Assembly: GCA_039649175.1 (NCBI GenBank)
Contig: JBBWZS010000134.1
Location: 1-15,299 of the forward strand
Direction: 5' to 3'
DNA: 15,299 nt
Source: DATAQC01 sp039649175
GTDB taxonomy: Bacteria; Actinomycetota; Acidimicrobiia; Acidimicrobiales; AC-14
Shown here: positions 5,551-12,615 of the stretch, in pieces
Layout of the letters: the number at the start of each line of letters is the position of its first letter
How positions within the stretch are numbered: the first letter of the stretch is position 1
Notes under the pieces: generated by a model
What the model saw: the letters and a program-made list of their open reading frames with translations, nothing else
Told to the model about the DNA's origin: nothing
Database searches by the model: none
Program-made: the position numbers and the translations under genes

Positions 5551-7446
5551 GTGGACATGGGCTTCAACAACTGGATGGCGCTCGAGAGCGTGATGCAGGG
5601 CGATCAGCCCCGCCGCGCCGTCAGCCGGGCCACCCTGCGGCGGATCGTGGACTTCGCCCGTCCCCACCGCCGCTCCCTGATCGCCTTCCTGGCCTTCAGC
5701 GTCGTCGCCGCCGTGCTCACCGTCACCACCCCGGTGCTGGCCGGGCTGGTGGTCGACGCCATCATCAAGGGCAAGCAGGAGGAGCGCGTCGTGTGGTTGG
5801 CCGCCCTCATCGCCTTCGTGGCCGTGCTCGATGCCGCCGTCGGTGTGGGCGAGCGTTGGCAGTCGTCCAAGATCGGCGAGGGCCTGATCCTCGACCTGCG
5901 CCGCGCGGTGTTCGAGCACGTGCAGCGCATGCCGGTGGCCTTCTTCATGCGCACCCGCACCGGAGCGCTGGTCAGCAGGCTGAACAACGATGTGATCGGC
6001 GCCCAGCGGGCCTTCACCTGGACGCTGTCGGGCGTCGTCAGCAACCTCATCGCCCTTATCCTCACCCTGGTCGTCATGCTGCGCCTGTCGTGGCAGGTGA
6101 CGGTGCTGGCCCTCATCCTGCTGCCGGTGTTCGTCCTGCCCGCCCGGCGGATGGGCTCGCGGCTGGCCCACTTGGAGCGTGAGGCGGCCGACCACAACTC
6201 GGCCATGACCACCCAGATGACCGAGCGCTTCTCCGCCCCCGGTGCCACCCTGGTGAAGCTGTTCGGCCGTCCCGACAACGAGGTGGCCGAGTTCGGGGCC
6301 CGAGCCCGGCGCGTGGCCGACATCGGCGTGCGCACGGCCATGGGCCAGTGGATGTTCCTCACCGCCCTCACCCTGGTGTCGTCGCTGGCCCTGGCCCTGG
6401 TCTACGGGCTGGGAGGGACCCTGGCGCTGCGCGGGAGCCTGGCCCCCGGCACCGTGGTCACCCTCGCCCTCCTGCTCGGGCGGCTGTACGCCCCCCTCAC
6501 CGCCCTGGCCAGTGCCCGCGTCGACGCCATGTCCGCCCTCGTCAGCTTCGAGCGGGTGTTCGAAGTGCTCGACCTCGACCCCAACATCGTCGAGTCGCCC
6601 GGGGCCACCGTGGTCCCCGACGGGCCGGTGGCCGTCGAGTTCGACGACGTGCGGTTCGGCTACCCCTCGGCCGACAAGGTCTCGCTGGCGTCGCTGGAGG
6701 AGGTGGCCACCCTCGACTCCCGCGGTGGCGCCGAGGTGCTCCACGGTGTGTCGTTCCGGGTGGAGCCCGGCCAGCTGGTGGCCCTGGTCGGGTCGTCGGG
6801 TGGTGGCAAGTCGACCATCGCCTCGCTGGCGCCCCGGCTCTACGACGTCGACGCCGGTGCCGTGCGCCTGTCGGGGGTCGACGTGCGCGACCTGACCTTC
6901 GACTCGATACGCCAGACGCTCGGCATGGTCACCCAGGACGGCCACCTCTTCCACGACACCGTCCGGGAGAACCTGCGCTTCGCCCGCCCCGAGGCCACCG
7001 ACGAGGAGCTGTGGGACTCGCTGGAAAAGGCCCGCCTGGCCGATCTGATCGCCTCGCTGCCCGACGGCCTCGACACGGTCGTGGGTGAGCGGGGGTACCG
7101 CCTCTCCGGTGGCGAGCGTCAGCGGCTCACCATCGCCCGGCTGCTGCTGGCCCGGCCGCGGGTCGTGATCCTCGATGAGGCCACCGCCCACCTCGACACC
7201 ACATCGGAGGCGGCCGTGCAGGAGGCCCTGGCCAACGCCCTGGCCGGGCGTACCGCGCTGGTCATCGCCCACCGCCTGTCGACGATCCGTGACGCCGACG
7301 TCATCCTGGTGATCGAGCAGGGCCGGGTGGTCGAGCGCGGCGCCCACACCGAGCTCCTCGCCGCCGGCGGCCGGTACGCCGAGCTGTACCGGACCCAGTT
7401 CGAACACGACCCTCGGGCGCCCGTCATGGATACGCTCCCCGCATGA
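5551..7446 (+). CDS. ABC exporter half-transporter (membrane domain fused to ATPase)
   Basis: This 631-aa protein has the type IV (ABCB/MDR-like) layout. Transmembrane helices lie at about 43-70, 82-98, 160-180, 183-197, 268-290 and 298-318; the ATPase domain follows from about 362. Walker A GSSGGGKST is at 414-422, the Q-loop glutamine at 462, the signature LSGGE at 518-522, Walker B VVILDEA at 538-544 (E543 catalytic) and the switch histidine at 574. All residues needed for ATP hydrolysis are present. It should act as a homodimer or with a partner; the substrate (lipid, drug or peptide) cannot be read. About 15 extra residues (372-390, PSADKVSLASLEEV...) lie between the first ATPase strand and VLHGVSF. 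GTG 5551 is 7 bases after AGGA; ATG 5557 is an alternative. The stop overlaps the ferredoxin start. Confidence 0.95.
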   Translation: MDMGFNNWMALESVMQGDQPRRAVSRATLRRIVDFARPHRRSLIAFLAFSVVAAVLTVTTPVLAGLVVDAIIKGKQEERVVWLAALIAFVAVLDAAVGVGERWQSSKIGEGLILDLRRAVFEHVQRMPVAFFMRTRTGALVSRLNNDVIGAQRAFTWTLSGVVSNLIALILTLVVMLRLSWQVTVLALILLPVFVLPARRMGSRLAHLEREAADHNSAMTTQMTERFSAPGATLVKLFGRPDNEVAEFGARARRVADIGVRTAMGQWMFLTALTLVSSLALALVYGLGGTLALRGSLAPGTVVTLALLLGRLYAPLTALASARVDAMSALVSFERVFEVLDLDPNIVESPGATVVPDGPVAVEFDDVRFGYPSADKVSLASLEEVATLDSRGGAEVLHGVSFRVEPGQLVALVGSSGGGKSTIASLAPRLYDVDAGAVRLSGVDVRDLTFDSIRQTLGMVTQDGHLFHDTVRENLRFARPEATDEELWDSLEKARLADLIASLPDGLDTVVGERGYRLSGGERQRLTIARLLLARPRVVILDEATAHLDTTSEAAVQEALANALAGRTALVIAHRLSTIRDADVILVIEQGRVVERGAHTELLAAGGRYAELYRTQFEHDPRAPVMDTLPA

Positions 7447-7652
7447 CCCTCGACGTTCGGGTGCAGCGGGCCCGGTGCATCGCCACCAAGTCGTGCATCA
7501 GTGCCGCACCCCACACCTTCGCCCTCGACCCCACGCGGGTCGCCACTGTCACCGATGCCGGCGGCGACCCCGAAGACGACGTGATCACCGCCGCCGAGGC
7601 CTGTCCGACGGGAGCCATCTCCGTCTACCGCGACGGCGTCCAGATCGCCTGA
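7443..7652 (+). CDS. Small ferredoxin, single 3Fe-4S-type cluster
   Basis: This 69-aa acidic protein has only three cysteines: C12 and C18 in RCIATKSC, and C54 in ACPTGAI. In the usual CxxCxxC motif the middle cysteine is replaced by T15, which matches 3Fe-4S ferredoxins of actinobacteria that commonly donate electrons to cytochrome P450s and related oxidases; some such proteins can still hold a 4Fe-4S cluster. The start ATG shares ATGA with the stop of the ABC exporter, so translation is coupled. No P450 or oxidoreductase is in the window, so the electron partner is unknown. A strong hairpin follows 6 bases after the stop. Confidence 0.88.
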   Translation: MTLDVRVQRARCIATKSCISAAPHTFALDPTRVATVTDAGGDPEDDVITAAEACPTGAISVYRDGVQIA

Positions 7653-7658
7653 GGCGCG

Positions 7659-7687
7659 GAACCGCCCGGCACCAGGCCGGGCGGTTC
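7659..7687. terminator. Hairpin between convergent ferredoxin and groEL
   Basis: A perfect 12-base inverted repeat, GAACCGCCCGGC (7659-7670) and GCCGGGCGGTTC (7676-7687), closes a 5-base loop ACCAG. It begins 6 bases after the ferredoxin stop and ends 22 bases before the groEL stop. There is no T-run on either side, as is common for actinobacterial terminators. It can serve both convergent transcripts. Confidence 0.85.
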
Positions 7688-7709
7688 GAGCGACGGTTGA
7701 CGTCGTTGG

Positions 7710-9338
7710 TTACATGAAGCTCATGTTGGTGTCGTTGCGGGCCGGCACAGGGGCCGGGAGGATGGGCTCGTAGGCCTTGTCGGCCACCAGGGTCTTGGTG
7801 GTGAGCAACATGGCTGCGACCGAGGCGGCGTGCTGCAGTGCCGATCGGGTGACCTTGGCGGGGTCGACGACGCCCGCTTTGAGCAGGTCCTCGAAACCGC
7901 CGGTGATGGCGTTGAACCCGATGGAGGCCTTCTCGGCCTCGACCTGGCGGATGATCAAGGAGCCCTCGTGGCCGGCGTTCTGGGCGATCCAACGCAACGG
8001 GGCCTCGAGGGCCTTGCGCACGATCGCCGTGCCGGTGGCCTCGTCGCCCTCGTTCTTGATCTTGTCGAGGGCCTTGCGGGACCGCAGCAGGGCGGTGCCA
8101 CCCCCGGCGACGATGCCTTCTTCGATGGCTGCCTTGGTGGCCGACACCGCGTCTTCGATGCGGTGCTTCTTCTCCTTGAGCTCGACCTCGGTGGCCGCCC
8201 CGATGCGGATGAGGGCCACGCCACCGGACAGCTTGGCCAGACGCTCCTGGAGCTTCTCGCGGTCCCAGTCGGAGTGGGCGTCCTCGATCTGCTTGCGGAT
8301 CTGGGTGACCTGGTCCTTGAGCACCTTGGGGTCGCCGGCACCGTCGATGATGGTGGTGTCGTCCTTGGTGACGGTGATCCGGCGGGCCCGCCCGAGCTGG
8401 TCGAGGGTGATGTTGTCGAGCTTGAGGCCGAGCTCGGCGGAGACGACCTCGCCCCCCGTGAGGATGGCGATGTCGCCCAGCGTGGAGCGGCGGCGCTCGC
8501 CGAAGCCGGGAGCCTTGACCGCCACTGCGGTGAACGTGCCTCGGAGCTTGTTGACCACCAGCGTGGCCAGAGCCTCGCCGTCGACGTCCTCGGCCACGAT
8601 GAGCAGCGGCTTGTTGGTCGACATGACCTTCTCGAGCACGGGCAACAGCTCGTGGACGGAGCTGATCTTCTGGTTGGCCAGCAGGATGTAGGCGTCCTCG
8701 AGGTCGGCTTCCTGGGTCTCGGCATCGGTGACCAGGTGCGGCGACAGGTAGCCCTTGTCGAACTGCATGCCCTCGGCGAACTCGAGCTCCATGCCGAAGG
8801 TGTTGGACTCCTCGACAGTGACGACGCCGTCCTTGCCCACCTTGTCGATGGCGTCGGCGATGACCTCGCCGATGACGCGGTCGGCGGCGGAGATGGACGC
8901 CACGTGGGCGATCTCCTCTTTGCCGTCGACGTCCTTCGCCTGCTTCTTGATCGACTCCACGGCGGCGTCGACGGCGGCGTCGATGCCCCGCTTGAGGGCC
9001 ATGGGGTTGGCGCCGGCGGCCACGTTGCGCATGCCCTCGTGCACCAGGGCCTGGGCCAGCACGGTGGCCGTGGTGGTGCCGTCACCGGCCACGTCGTTGG
9101 TCTTGGTGGCCACCTCTTTCAAGGCTTGGGCACCCATGTTCTCGAAGGGGTCCTCGAGCTCGATCTCCTTGGCGATGGTGACACCGTCGTTGGTGATCGT
9201 GGGCACACCGAACTTCTTCTCGATGACCACGTTGCGGCCGCGGGGCCCCAGGGTGACCCGGACGCAGTTGGCCATGGTGTTGATACCGGCCTCGAGCGCC
9301 TGGCGGGCGTCGTCGTCGAACTTGAGCTCTTTGGGCAT
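7710..9338 (-). CDS. groEL: Chaperonin GroEL (60 kDa)
   Basis: GroEL is the ATP-driven folding chamber working with GroES. The 542-aa protein is full length. Equatorial ATP-binding elements include TLGPRGRNVVIEKKFG (29-44), TNDGVTIAKEIELEDP (49-64) and GDGTTT (85-90); the chaperonin signature is AAIEEGIVAGGGTALL in the third quarter. It starts 3 bases after the groES stop, with a ribosome site inside groES. The C-terminus reads PAPVPARNDTNMSFM, without the glycine-methionine repeat of many GroELs and without the histidine-rich tail of mycobacterial GroEL1. Many actinobacteria have a second groEL elsewhere, so this one may be one of two. Heat control is through the CIRCE element ahead of groES. 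Confidence 0.99.
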   Translation of the reverse strand: MPKELKFDDDARQALEAGINTMANCVRVTLGPRGRNVVIEKKFGVPTITNDGVTIAKEIELEDPFENMGAQALKEVATKTNDVAGDGTTTATVLAQALVHEGMRNVAAGANPMALKRGIDAAVDAAVESIKKQAKDVDGKEEIAHVASISAADRVIGEVIADAIDKVGKDGVVTVEESNTFGMELEFAEGMQFDKGYLSPHLVTDAETQEADLEDAYILLANQKISSVHELLPVLEKVMSTNKPLLIVAEDVDGEALATLVVNKLRGTFTAVAVKAPGFGERRRSTLGDIAILTGGEVVSAELGLKLDNITLDQLGRARRITVTKDDTTIIDGAGDPKVLKDQVTQIRKQIEDAHSDWDREKLQERLAKLSGGVALIRIGAATEVELKEKKHRIEDAVSATKAAIEEGIVAGGGTALLRSRKALDKIKNEGDEATGTAIVRKALEAPLRWIAQNAGHEGSLIIRQVEAEKASIGFNAITGGFEDLLKAGVVDPAKVTRSALQHAASVAAMLLTTKTLVADKAYEPILPAPVPARNDTNMSFM

Positions 9339-9341
9339 GGG

Positions 9342-9638
9342 CTACTTCTTGTCGGTGATGGCGAGGACGTCGCGACCGTTGAGGATGAGAAGGTCCTCAC
9401 CGTCGACGGAGATCTCGGTGCCGCCGTACTTGCTGTAGATGACGATGTCGCCGACCTTGACGTCGACAGGGATCAGCTCGCCGGTCTGCTCGGACCGACG
9501 GCCGGGGCCGGCAGCCAGGACTTCGCCCTGCTGGGGCTTCTCCTTGGCGGTGTCAGGGATGACGATTCCGCTCACCGTGGTCTCCTCAGCCTCGCTGGGG
9601 CGGACGACGATGCGGTCTTCGAGGGGCCTGAGGTTCAT
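9342..9638 (-). CDS. groES: Co-chaperonin GroES (10 kDa)
   Basis: GroES is the lid of the GroEL chamber. The 98-aa product starts MNLRPLEDRIVVRPSEAEET, has the mobile-loop segment ETTVSGIVIPDTAKEKPQQG (20-38) with the hydrophobic IVI contact, and ends LNGRDVLAITDKK. The ATG at 9638 was chosen over the much longer open frame because it begins at the family's N-terminus and has GGAGG 11 bases upstream, directly next to the CIRCE repeat. It is the first gene of the groES-groEL operon. Confidence 0.98.
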   Translation of the reverse strand: MNLRPLEDRIVVRPSEAEETTVSGIVIPDTAKEKPQQGEVLAAGPGRRSEQTGELIPVDVKVGDIVIYSKYGGTEISVDGEDLLILNGRDVLAITDKK

Positions 9639-9655
9639 TGCGGTGTAGACCTCCG

Positions 9656-9682
9656 TTAGCACTCTCCGTGTAAGAGTGCTAA
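9656..9682 (-). promoter_or_regulatory. CIRCE operator (HrcA binding site)
   Basis: TTAGCACTC (9656-9664), a 9-base spacer, and GAGTGCTAA (9674-9682) match the consensus controlling inverted repeat exactly. HrcA binds it as a dimer and represses groESL until heat stress. It overlaps the last base of the -10 and covers the expected start point and leader; the GroES ribosome site follows at once. hrcA is not in the window. Confidence 0.98.
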
Positions 9683-9709
9683 CGATAGCAGCCTCCCGGC
9701 CCGACGCAA
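9682..9709 (-). promoter_or_regulatory. groESL promoter with extended -10
   Basis: On the minus strand a TTGCGT -35 (9704-9709) is followed by a 16-base spacer and TATCGT (9682-9687), the latter preceded by TGC, giving an extended -10. Start of transcription falls inside CIRCE. A run of five T (9708-9712) overlaps the -35 and could also mark the end of the upstream tsaD transcript. Confidence 0.65.
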
Positions 9710-9760
9710 AAAGGCGGGGCTGGCGAACGCAGGAGCCGGCGGGGTTGGGCGCCCACGCCG

Positions 9761-10837
9761 CTACGTAATGGCGAGCGAGGGCGACACCCCGACCTCCAGT
9801 GACGTGGGTCCATCGGACCGCAGGCGGCGCCAGCCGGCGGCGGCGATCATGGCGGCGTTGTCGGTGCACAGCTCGGGCGTGGGGATCACCGCCGCCACAC
9901 CGTCCTCGGCGCAGACCTCGGCGATCCGGCGGCGCAGCAGGGAGTTCGACGCCACCCCGCCACCGATGCACAGTGTCCGGGCCCCGGTGTCGGACACGGC
10001 CCGGCGCGCCTTGGTGACCAGCACCTCGACGGCGGCGTGCTGGAACGACGCCGCCAGGTCGGCCACCTCGGCGTCGGGGTGGGCCTTGGCGTACCGGGTG
10101 ACCGACGTCTTGAGGCCACTGAAGGAGAAGTCGTAGCCCTCACGTTCCATGGCTCGGGGGAAGGCCACCGCCCCGGGATCGCCCACCGCCGAGATGCGGT
10201 CGATGGCCGGACCGCCGGGGTAGCCGAGGCCCAGGAAGCGCGCGACCTTGTCGAAGGCCTCACCCACGGCGTCGTCCACGGTGGAGCCCAGGATGCGGTA
10301 GTCGCCGTGGCCCTCCATGAGCACGAGCAGGGTGTGGCCGCCCGACACCAGCAGGGCGACGGCGGGCAGCTCGAGATCGGGCTCGTGGAGGAAGCAGGCG
10401 TAGAGGTGGCCCTCCATGTGGTTGACCCCGATGAACGGGACGTCCCACACCAGGGCCAGGCTCTTGGCCACGCTCACCCCGACCAGCAGGGCGCTGGCCA
10501 GCCCCGGCCCCACGGTGGCGGCGACGGCGTCGATGCGGTCGTCGTCGATCCCGGCCTCGACCAGGGCCTCGGCCACCGCCGGGGTCAGCAGGCGCACGTG
10601 GGCCCGGCTGGCGATCTCGGGGACGACGCCCCCGTAGCGGGCGTGCAGGTCGACCTGGGTGGCGACCACCGACGACAGCACCGTCGACCCGTCGACCACC
10701 ACCGCCGCCGCCGTCTCGTCGCACGACGTCTCGATGCCGAGGATGTGACAGTCCTGCTCGGCACCCCGCTCAGGGGGCCGCTCGGGCCCCGCATCCCGCT
10801 CAGGGGGCCGCTCGGGCCCCGCATCCTGCTCAGTCAT
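9761..10837 (-). CDS. tsaD: tRNA threonylcarbamoyladenosine transferase TsaD
   Basis: TsaD transfers threonylcarbamoyl from its adenylate to A37 of ANN-decoding tRNAs, as the catalytic subunit of the TsaB-TsaD-TsaE complex. From the ATG at 10837 the protein has 358 aa. The ASKHA-fold core begins near residue 30 with HILGIETSCDETAAAV. The metal-binding HMEGH is at 140-144, SGGHT at 165-169, FSFSGLKTSV in the middle, and CTDNAAMIA at 324-332 with D326 as third metal ligand. The first 29 residues are an odd polar extension containing an exact tandem DAGPERPPER repeat. The start overlaps the rimI stop as ATGA. It is the last gene before the groESL promoter. Confidence 0.98.
   Translation of the reverse strand: MTEQDAGPERPPERDAGPERPPERGAEQDCHILGIETSCDETAAAVVVDGSTVLSSVVATQVDLHARYGGVVPEIASRAHVRLLTPAVAEALVEAGIDDDRIDAVAATVGPGLASALLVGVSVAKSLALVWDVPFIGVNHMEGHLYACFLHEPDLELPAVALLVSGGHTLLVLMEGHGDYRILGSTVDDAVGEAFDKVARFLGLGYPGGPAIDRISAVGDPGAVAFPRAMEREGYDFSFSGLKTSVTRYAKAHPDAEVADLAASFQHAAVEVLVTKARRAVSDTGARTLCIGGGVASNSLLRRRIAEVCAEDGVAAVIPTPELCTDNAAMIAAAGWRRLRSDGPTSLEVGVSPSLAIT
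10765..10824. repeat. Exact 30-bp tandem repeat in the tsaD N-terminus
   Basis: Two identical 30-base units (10765-10794 and 10795-10824) stand head to tail, with a decayed partial third copy to about 10833. Since 30 is divisible by 3 the frame is kept, and the protein gains DAGPERPPER twice. The units are GC-rich with an internal CGGGCCCC tract. Perfect identity points to recent duplication, probably by replication slippage. Confidence 0.93.
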
Positions 10838-11400
10838 CGTGGCGATTCCTCCACCAGGGTCGTGCCCGGGAGGAGGGCTTCGATCGATGCCAAACGCTCG
10901 GCGTAGGCCGGGGCGGCGACATCGTCGGCCCACATCACCAGGGCGTCCTCGTTGGTCTCCACGTAGTAGTTCTTCCGCACGCCCGCAGGCCGGAAGCCGA
11001 ACCGCCGGTAGAGCTCCTGGGCGCCCCGGTTCCCCATGCGCACCTCCAGGGTGAGACCGGTGGCCCCCCGATCGATGGCCTCGCGGGCCAGCGTGAGCAG
11101 GAGGCGGGAGCCGATGGTGCGCCGGTGCCAGGCGGGATCGACGGCGAGGGTGGTCACGTGCCCGTCATCGACGCTCACCATCAACCCGCAGTAACCCACC
11201 ACCACCCCGTCGACCCTCGCCACCCAGTAGGCCCGGCTGTTGCGCAGGGCGAGCTCGCTGACGAACAGGCTCAACGACCACGGCCGGGGGTACACCTGCG
11301 ACTCGATCTTCAGCACCGATCTCAAGTGGCGCCGCCGCATCGCCACCATGTGCACGACCAGGTCCTGGTCGGCGCGCCGGTCGTGTTCGACCTGGGCCAT
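10834..11400 (-). CDS. rimI: Ribosomal protein alanine N-acetyltransferase RimI-like (GNAT)
   Basis: This 188-aa GNAT acetyltransferase sits in the usual position of RimI, between tsaB and tsaD. RimI acetylates N-terminal alanines, classically of ribosomal protein S18, with acetyl-CoA. The N-terminal helix is MRRRHLRSVLKIESQVYPRPW (residues 21-41). The acetyl-CoA loop is RRTIGS (93-98), preceded by TTLAVDPAWH. E119 in LEVR and Y131 in LYRRFGF match the catalytic base and acid of E. coli RimI, and NYYVETNEDALVM closes the domain. About 25 extra residues follow. ATG 11400 shares its A with the tsaB stop (TGATG); the longer open frame upstream overlaps tsaB and is not used. The stop overlaps the tsaD start. 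Confidence 0.93.
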   Translation of the reverse strand: MAQVEHDRRADQDLVVHMVAMRRRHLRSVLKIESQVYPRPWSLSLFVSELALRNSRAYWVARVDGVVVGYCGLMVSVDDGHVTTLAVDPAWHRRTIGSRLLLTLAREAIDRGATGLTLEVRMGNRGAQELYRRFGFRPAGVRKNYYVETNEDALVMWADDVAAPAYAERLASIEALLPGTTLVEESPR

Positions 11401-12116
11401 CAGGCGGTTGCCGCCCAGTCGGGAGGTGTGCGCCGCTCCCAGTTGATCTCGGCGTCGGACCGGCGCAGGTACAGGGGCTCGAGCTCCCAGGGTTGGACGA
11501 ACTCCTCCCGGATGGCCAGGGGATGAGCCAGCTCGACGAGGGCGGTGGCCGAGGGGTGGGCGGCCGACACGCCCCCCGACTCGCAGTGGACGGCCTCGGC
11601 GACCAGAGAGGGGTACCGCAGGGCACCGTCGCCGACGAACAGGCATTCCTCTCCGGTGGCCTCCAACTCGGAGGCCAGCTGTGCGGGGGAGCCCACGTTG
11701 TAGCCCGAGAGCCGCTGCACGCCACCGGGCACCTGCCGGTAGAAGGCGTAGAAGAGCTCGCCCCGGCGGGCGTCGACGGCGGCGACGATGAGTCGACTGC
11801 TGTGCCGCACGGGGAAGGCCAGCAGGTCGAGGCTGGTCACGCCGATCACCGGGACCCGCAGGGCCTGGGCCACGGCCTTGCCGGCGGACACGCCCACCCG
11901 CAGGCCGCTGAACAGGCCGGGGCCCACGTCGACGGCGACGGCGGAGATCTCCTTGAGCGCCACTCCGGCATGGCGGCAGACGAAATCGATGGCCGGGACG
12001 AGGGTCTCGACGTGGCGGCGTCCATGGGCGGCCTGGAAGCCGGCCCGGACCCCCTCGTGGCCGCCGATGGCACAGCCCACCTGCTGGGTGGCCGTCTCGA
12101 TACCCAGGATCAACAC
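11400..12116 (-). CDS. tsaB: tRNA threonylcarbamoyladenosine biosynthesis protein TsaB
   Basis: TsaB is the non-catalytic ASKHA-fold partner that TsaD needs for t6A37 formation. The 238-aa protein opens with LILGIETATQQVGCAI, then has AVDVGPGLFSGLRVGVSAGK (61-80) and AAVDARRGELFYAFY (112-126), the family hallmarks, and ends with a variable domain EPLYLRRSDAEINW. Like other TsaB proteins it lacks the HxxxH metal site of TsaD. It starts with GTG at 12116, 13 bases after the tsaE stop and 10 bases after an AGGA ribosome site. Its stop shares one base with the rimI start. Coupling to tsaE and rimI is tight. Confidence 0.97.
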   Translation of the reverse strand: MLILGIETATQQVGCAIGGHEGVRAGFQAAHGRRHVETLVPAIDFVCRHAGVALKEISAVAVDVGPGLFSGLRVGVSAGKAVAQALRVPVIGVTSLDLLAFPVRHSSRLIVAAVDARRGELFYAFYRQVPGGVQRLSGYNVGSPAQLASELEATGEECLFVGDGALRYPSLVAEAVHCESGGVSAAHPSATALVELAHPLAIREEFVQPWELEPLYLRRSDAEINWERRTPPDWAATA

Positions 12117-12129
12117 TGCGGGCCGGTCC

Positions 12130-12615
12130 TCAAGCGTCCACAGCCCACCGGCTCACGGCTGCGGCCAGGGCCCCCATGCGGGGCACCCACGAGGGGCCGA
12201 CGCCGTCGAACACCAGCCGGCGGTCGTCGTCGGCGTCTCCCTGGTCGAGGCGGACCTCCAGGAGGTCGGCGGGAAGGGCGGGGGTCACCACGTCGCCCCA
12301 CTCCACGACGGTGACCCCGCCACTGTCGACGATCTCGGAGATGCCCAGGTCGAACACCTCCTGGAGGTGGTCGAGGCGGTAGACGTCGATGTGGGCGAGG
12401 GCGAGGCGACCGGCATAGGAGCGCACGAGCACGAAGGCCGGGCTGGTGACAGGCTCGGTCACCCCGAGGCCCTGGGCCAGGCCCTGGGTGAACGCCGTCT
12501 TGCCCGCCCCCAGATCACCGGCCAGCACGATCAGGTCTCCCGGGCCCACCAGCTCGGACACCGCCGAGGCCAGGGCCTTCGTGTCGTCGACCGACTTGGT
12601 GAGACAGGCGATCAA
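12130..12615 (-). CDS. tsaE: tRNA threonylcarbamoyladenosine biosynthesis ATPase TsaE
   Basis: TsaE is the P-loop ATPase that drives turnover of the TsaB-TsaD complex in t6A37 synthesis. The 161-aa protein has Walker A GDLGAGKT (33-40), the switch segment VTSPAFVLV (56-64), HIDVYRL (75-81) with the conserved aspartate, and VEWGDVV (104-110), in family order. The start is TTG at 12615, which overlaps the glycosylase stop as TTGA. No ATG lies at the family's N-terminus, and re-initiation after the upstream gene fits. tsaB follows after 13 bases. tsaC, which makes threonylcarbamoyl-AMP, is not in the window. Confidence 0.97.
   Translation of the reverse strand: MIACLTKSVDDTKALASAVSELVGPGDLIVLAGDLGAGKTAFTQGLAQGLGVTEPVTSPAFVLVRSYAGRLALAHIDVYRLDHLQEVFDLGISEIVDSGGVTVVEWGDVVTPALPADLLEVRLDQGDADDDRRLVFDGVGPSWVPRMGALAAAVSRWAVDA

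Noticed and set aside
4174..7407. Very long open frame on the minus strand opposite the alpha-glucosidase and ABC exporter
   Set aside because: It is rich in H, G, Q, D and E without any domain, and exists because GC-rich third positions suppress stops in the opposite frame. The plus strand has two complete motif-bearing genes there.
7830..9659. Long plus-strand frame opposite groEL and groES
   Set aside because: It mirrors the GroEL and GroES genes, has a G/V/D/L-rich composition and no recognisable fold or ribosome site.
9708..9745. Intrinsic terminator after tsaD
   Set aside because: There is a T5 run on the minus strand, but the preceding GGCT/AGCC stem has only 4 pairs and an interrupted interior. 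Too weak to list as a terminator.
9639..9971. N-terminal extension of GroES
   Set aside because: It would pass through CIRCE and the promoter into tsaD; GroES begins at MNLRPLEDR.
11401..11646. N-terminal extension of RimI into tsaB
   Set aside because: The arginine-rich residues are tsaB read in another frame. The TGATG junction and RimI alignment favour ATG 11400.
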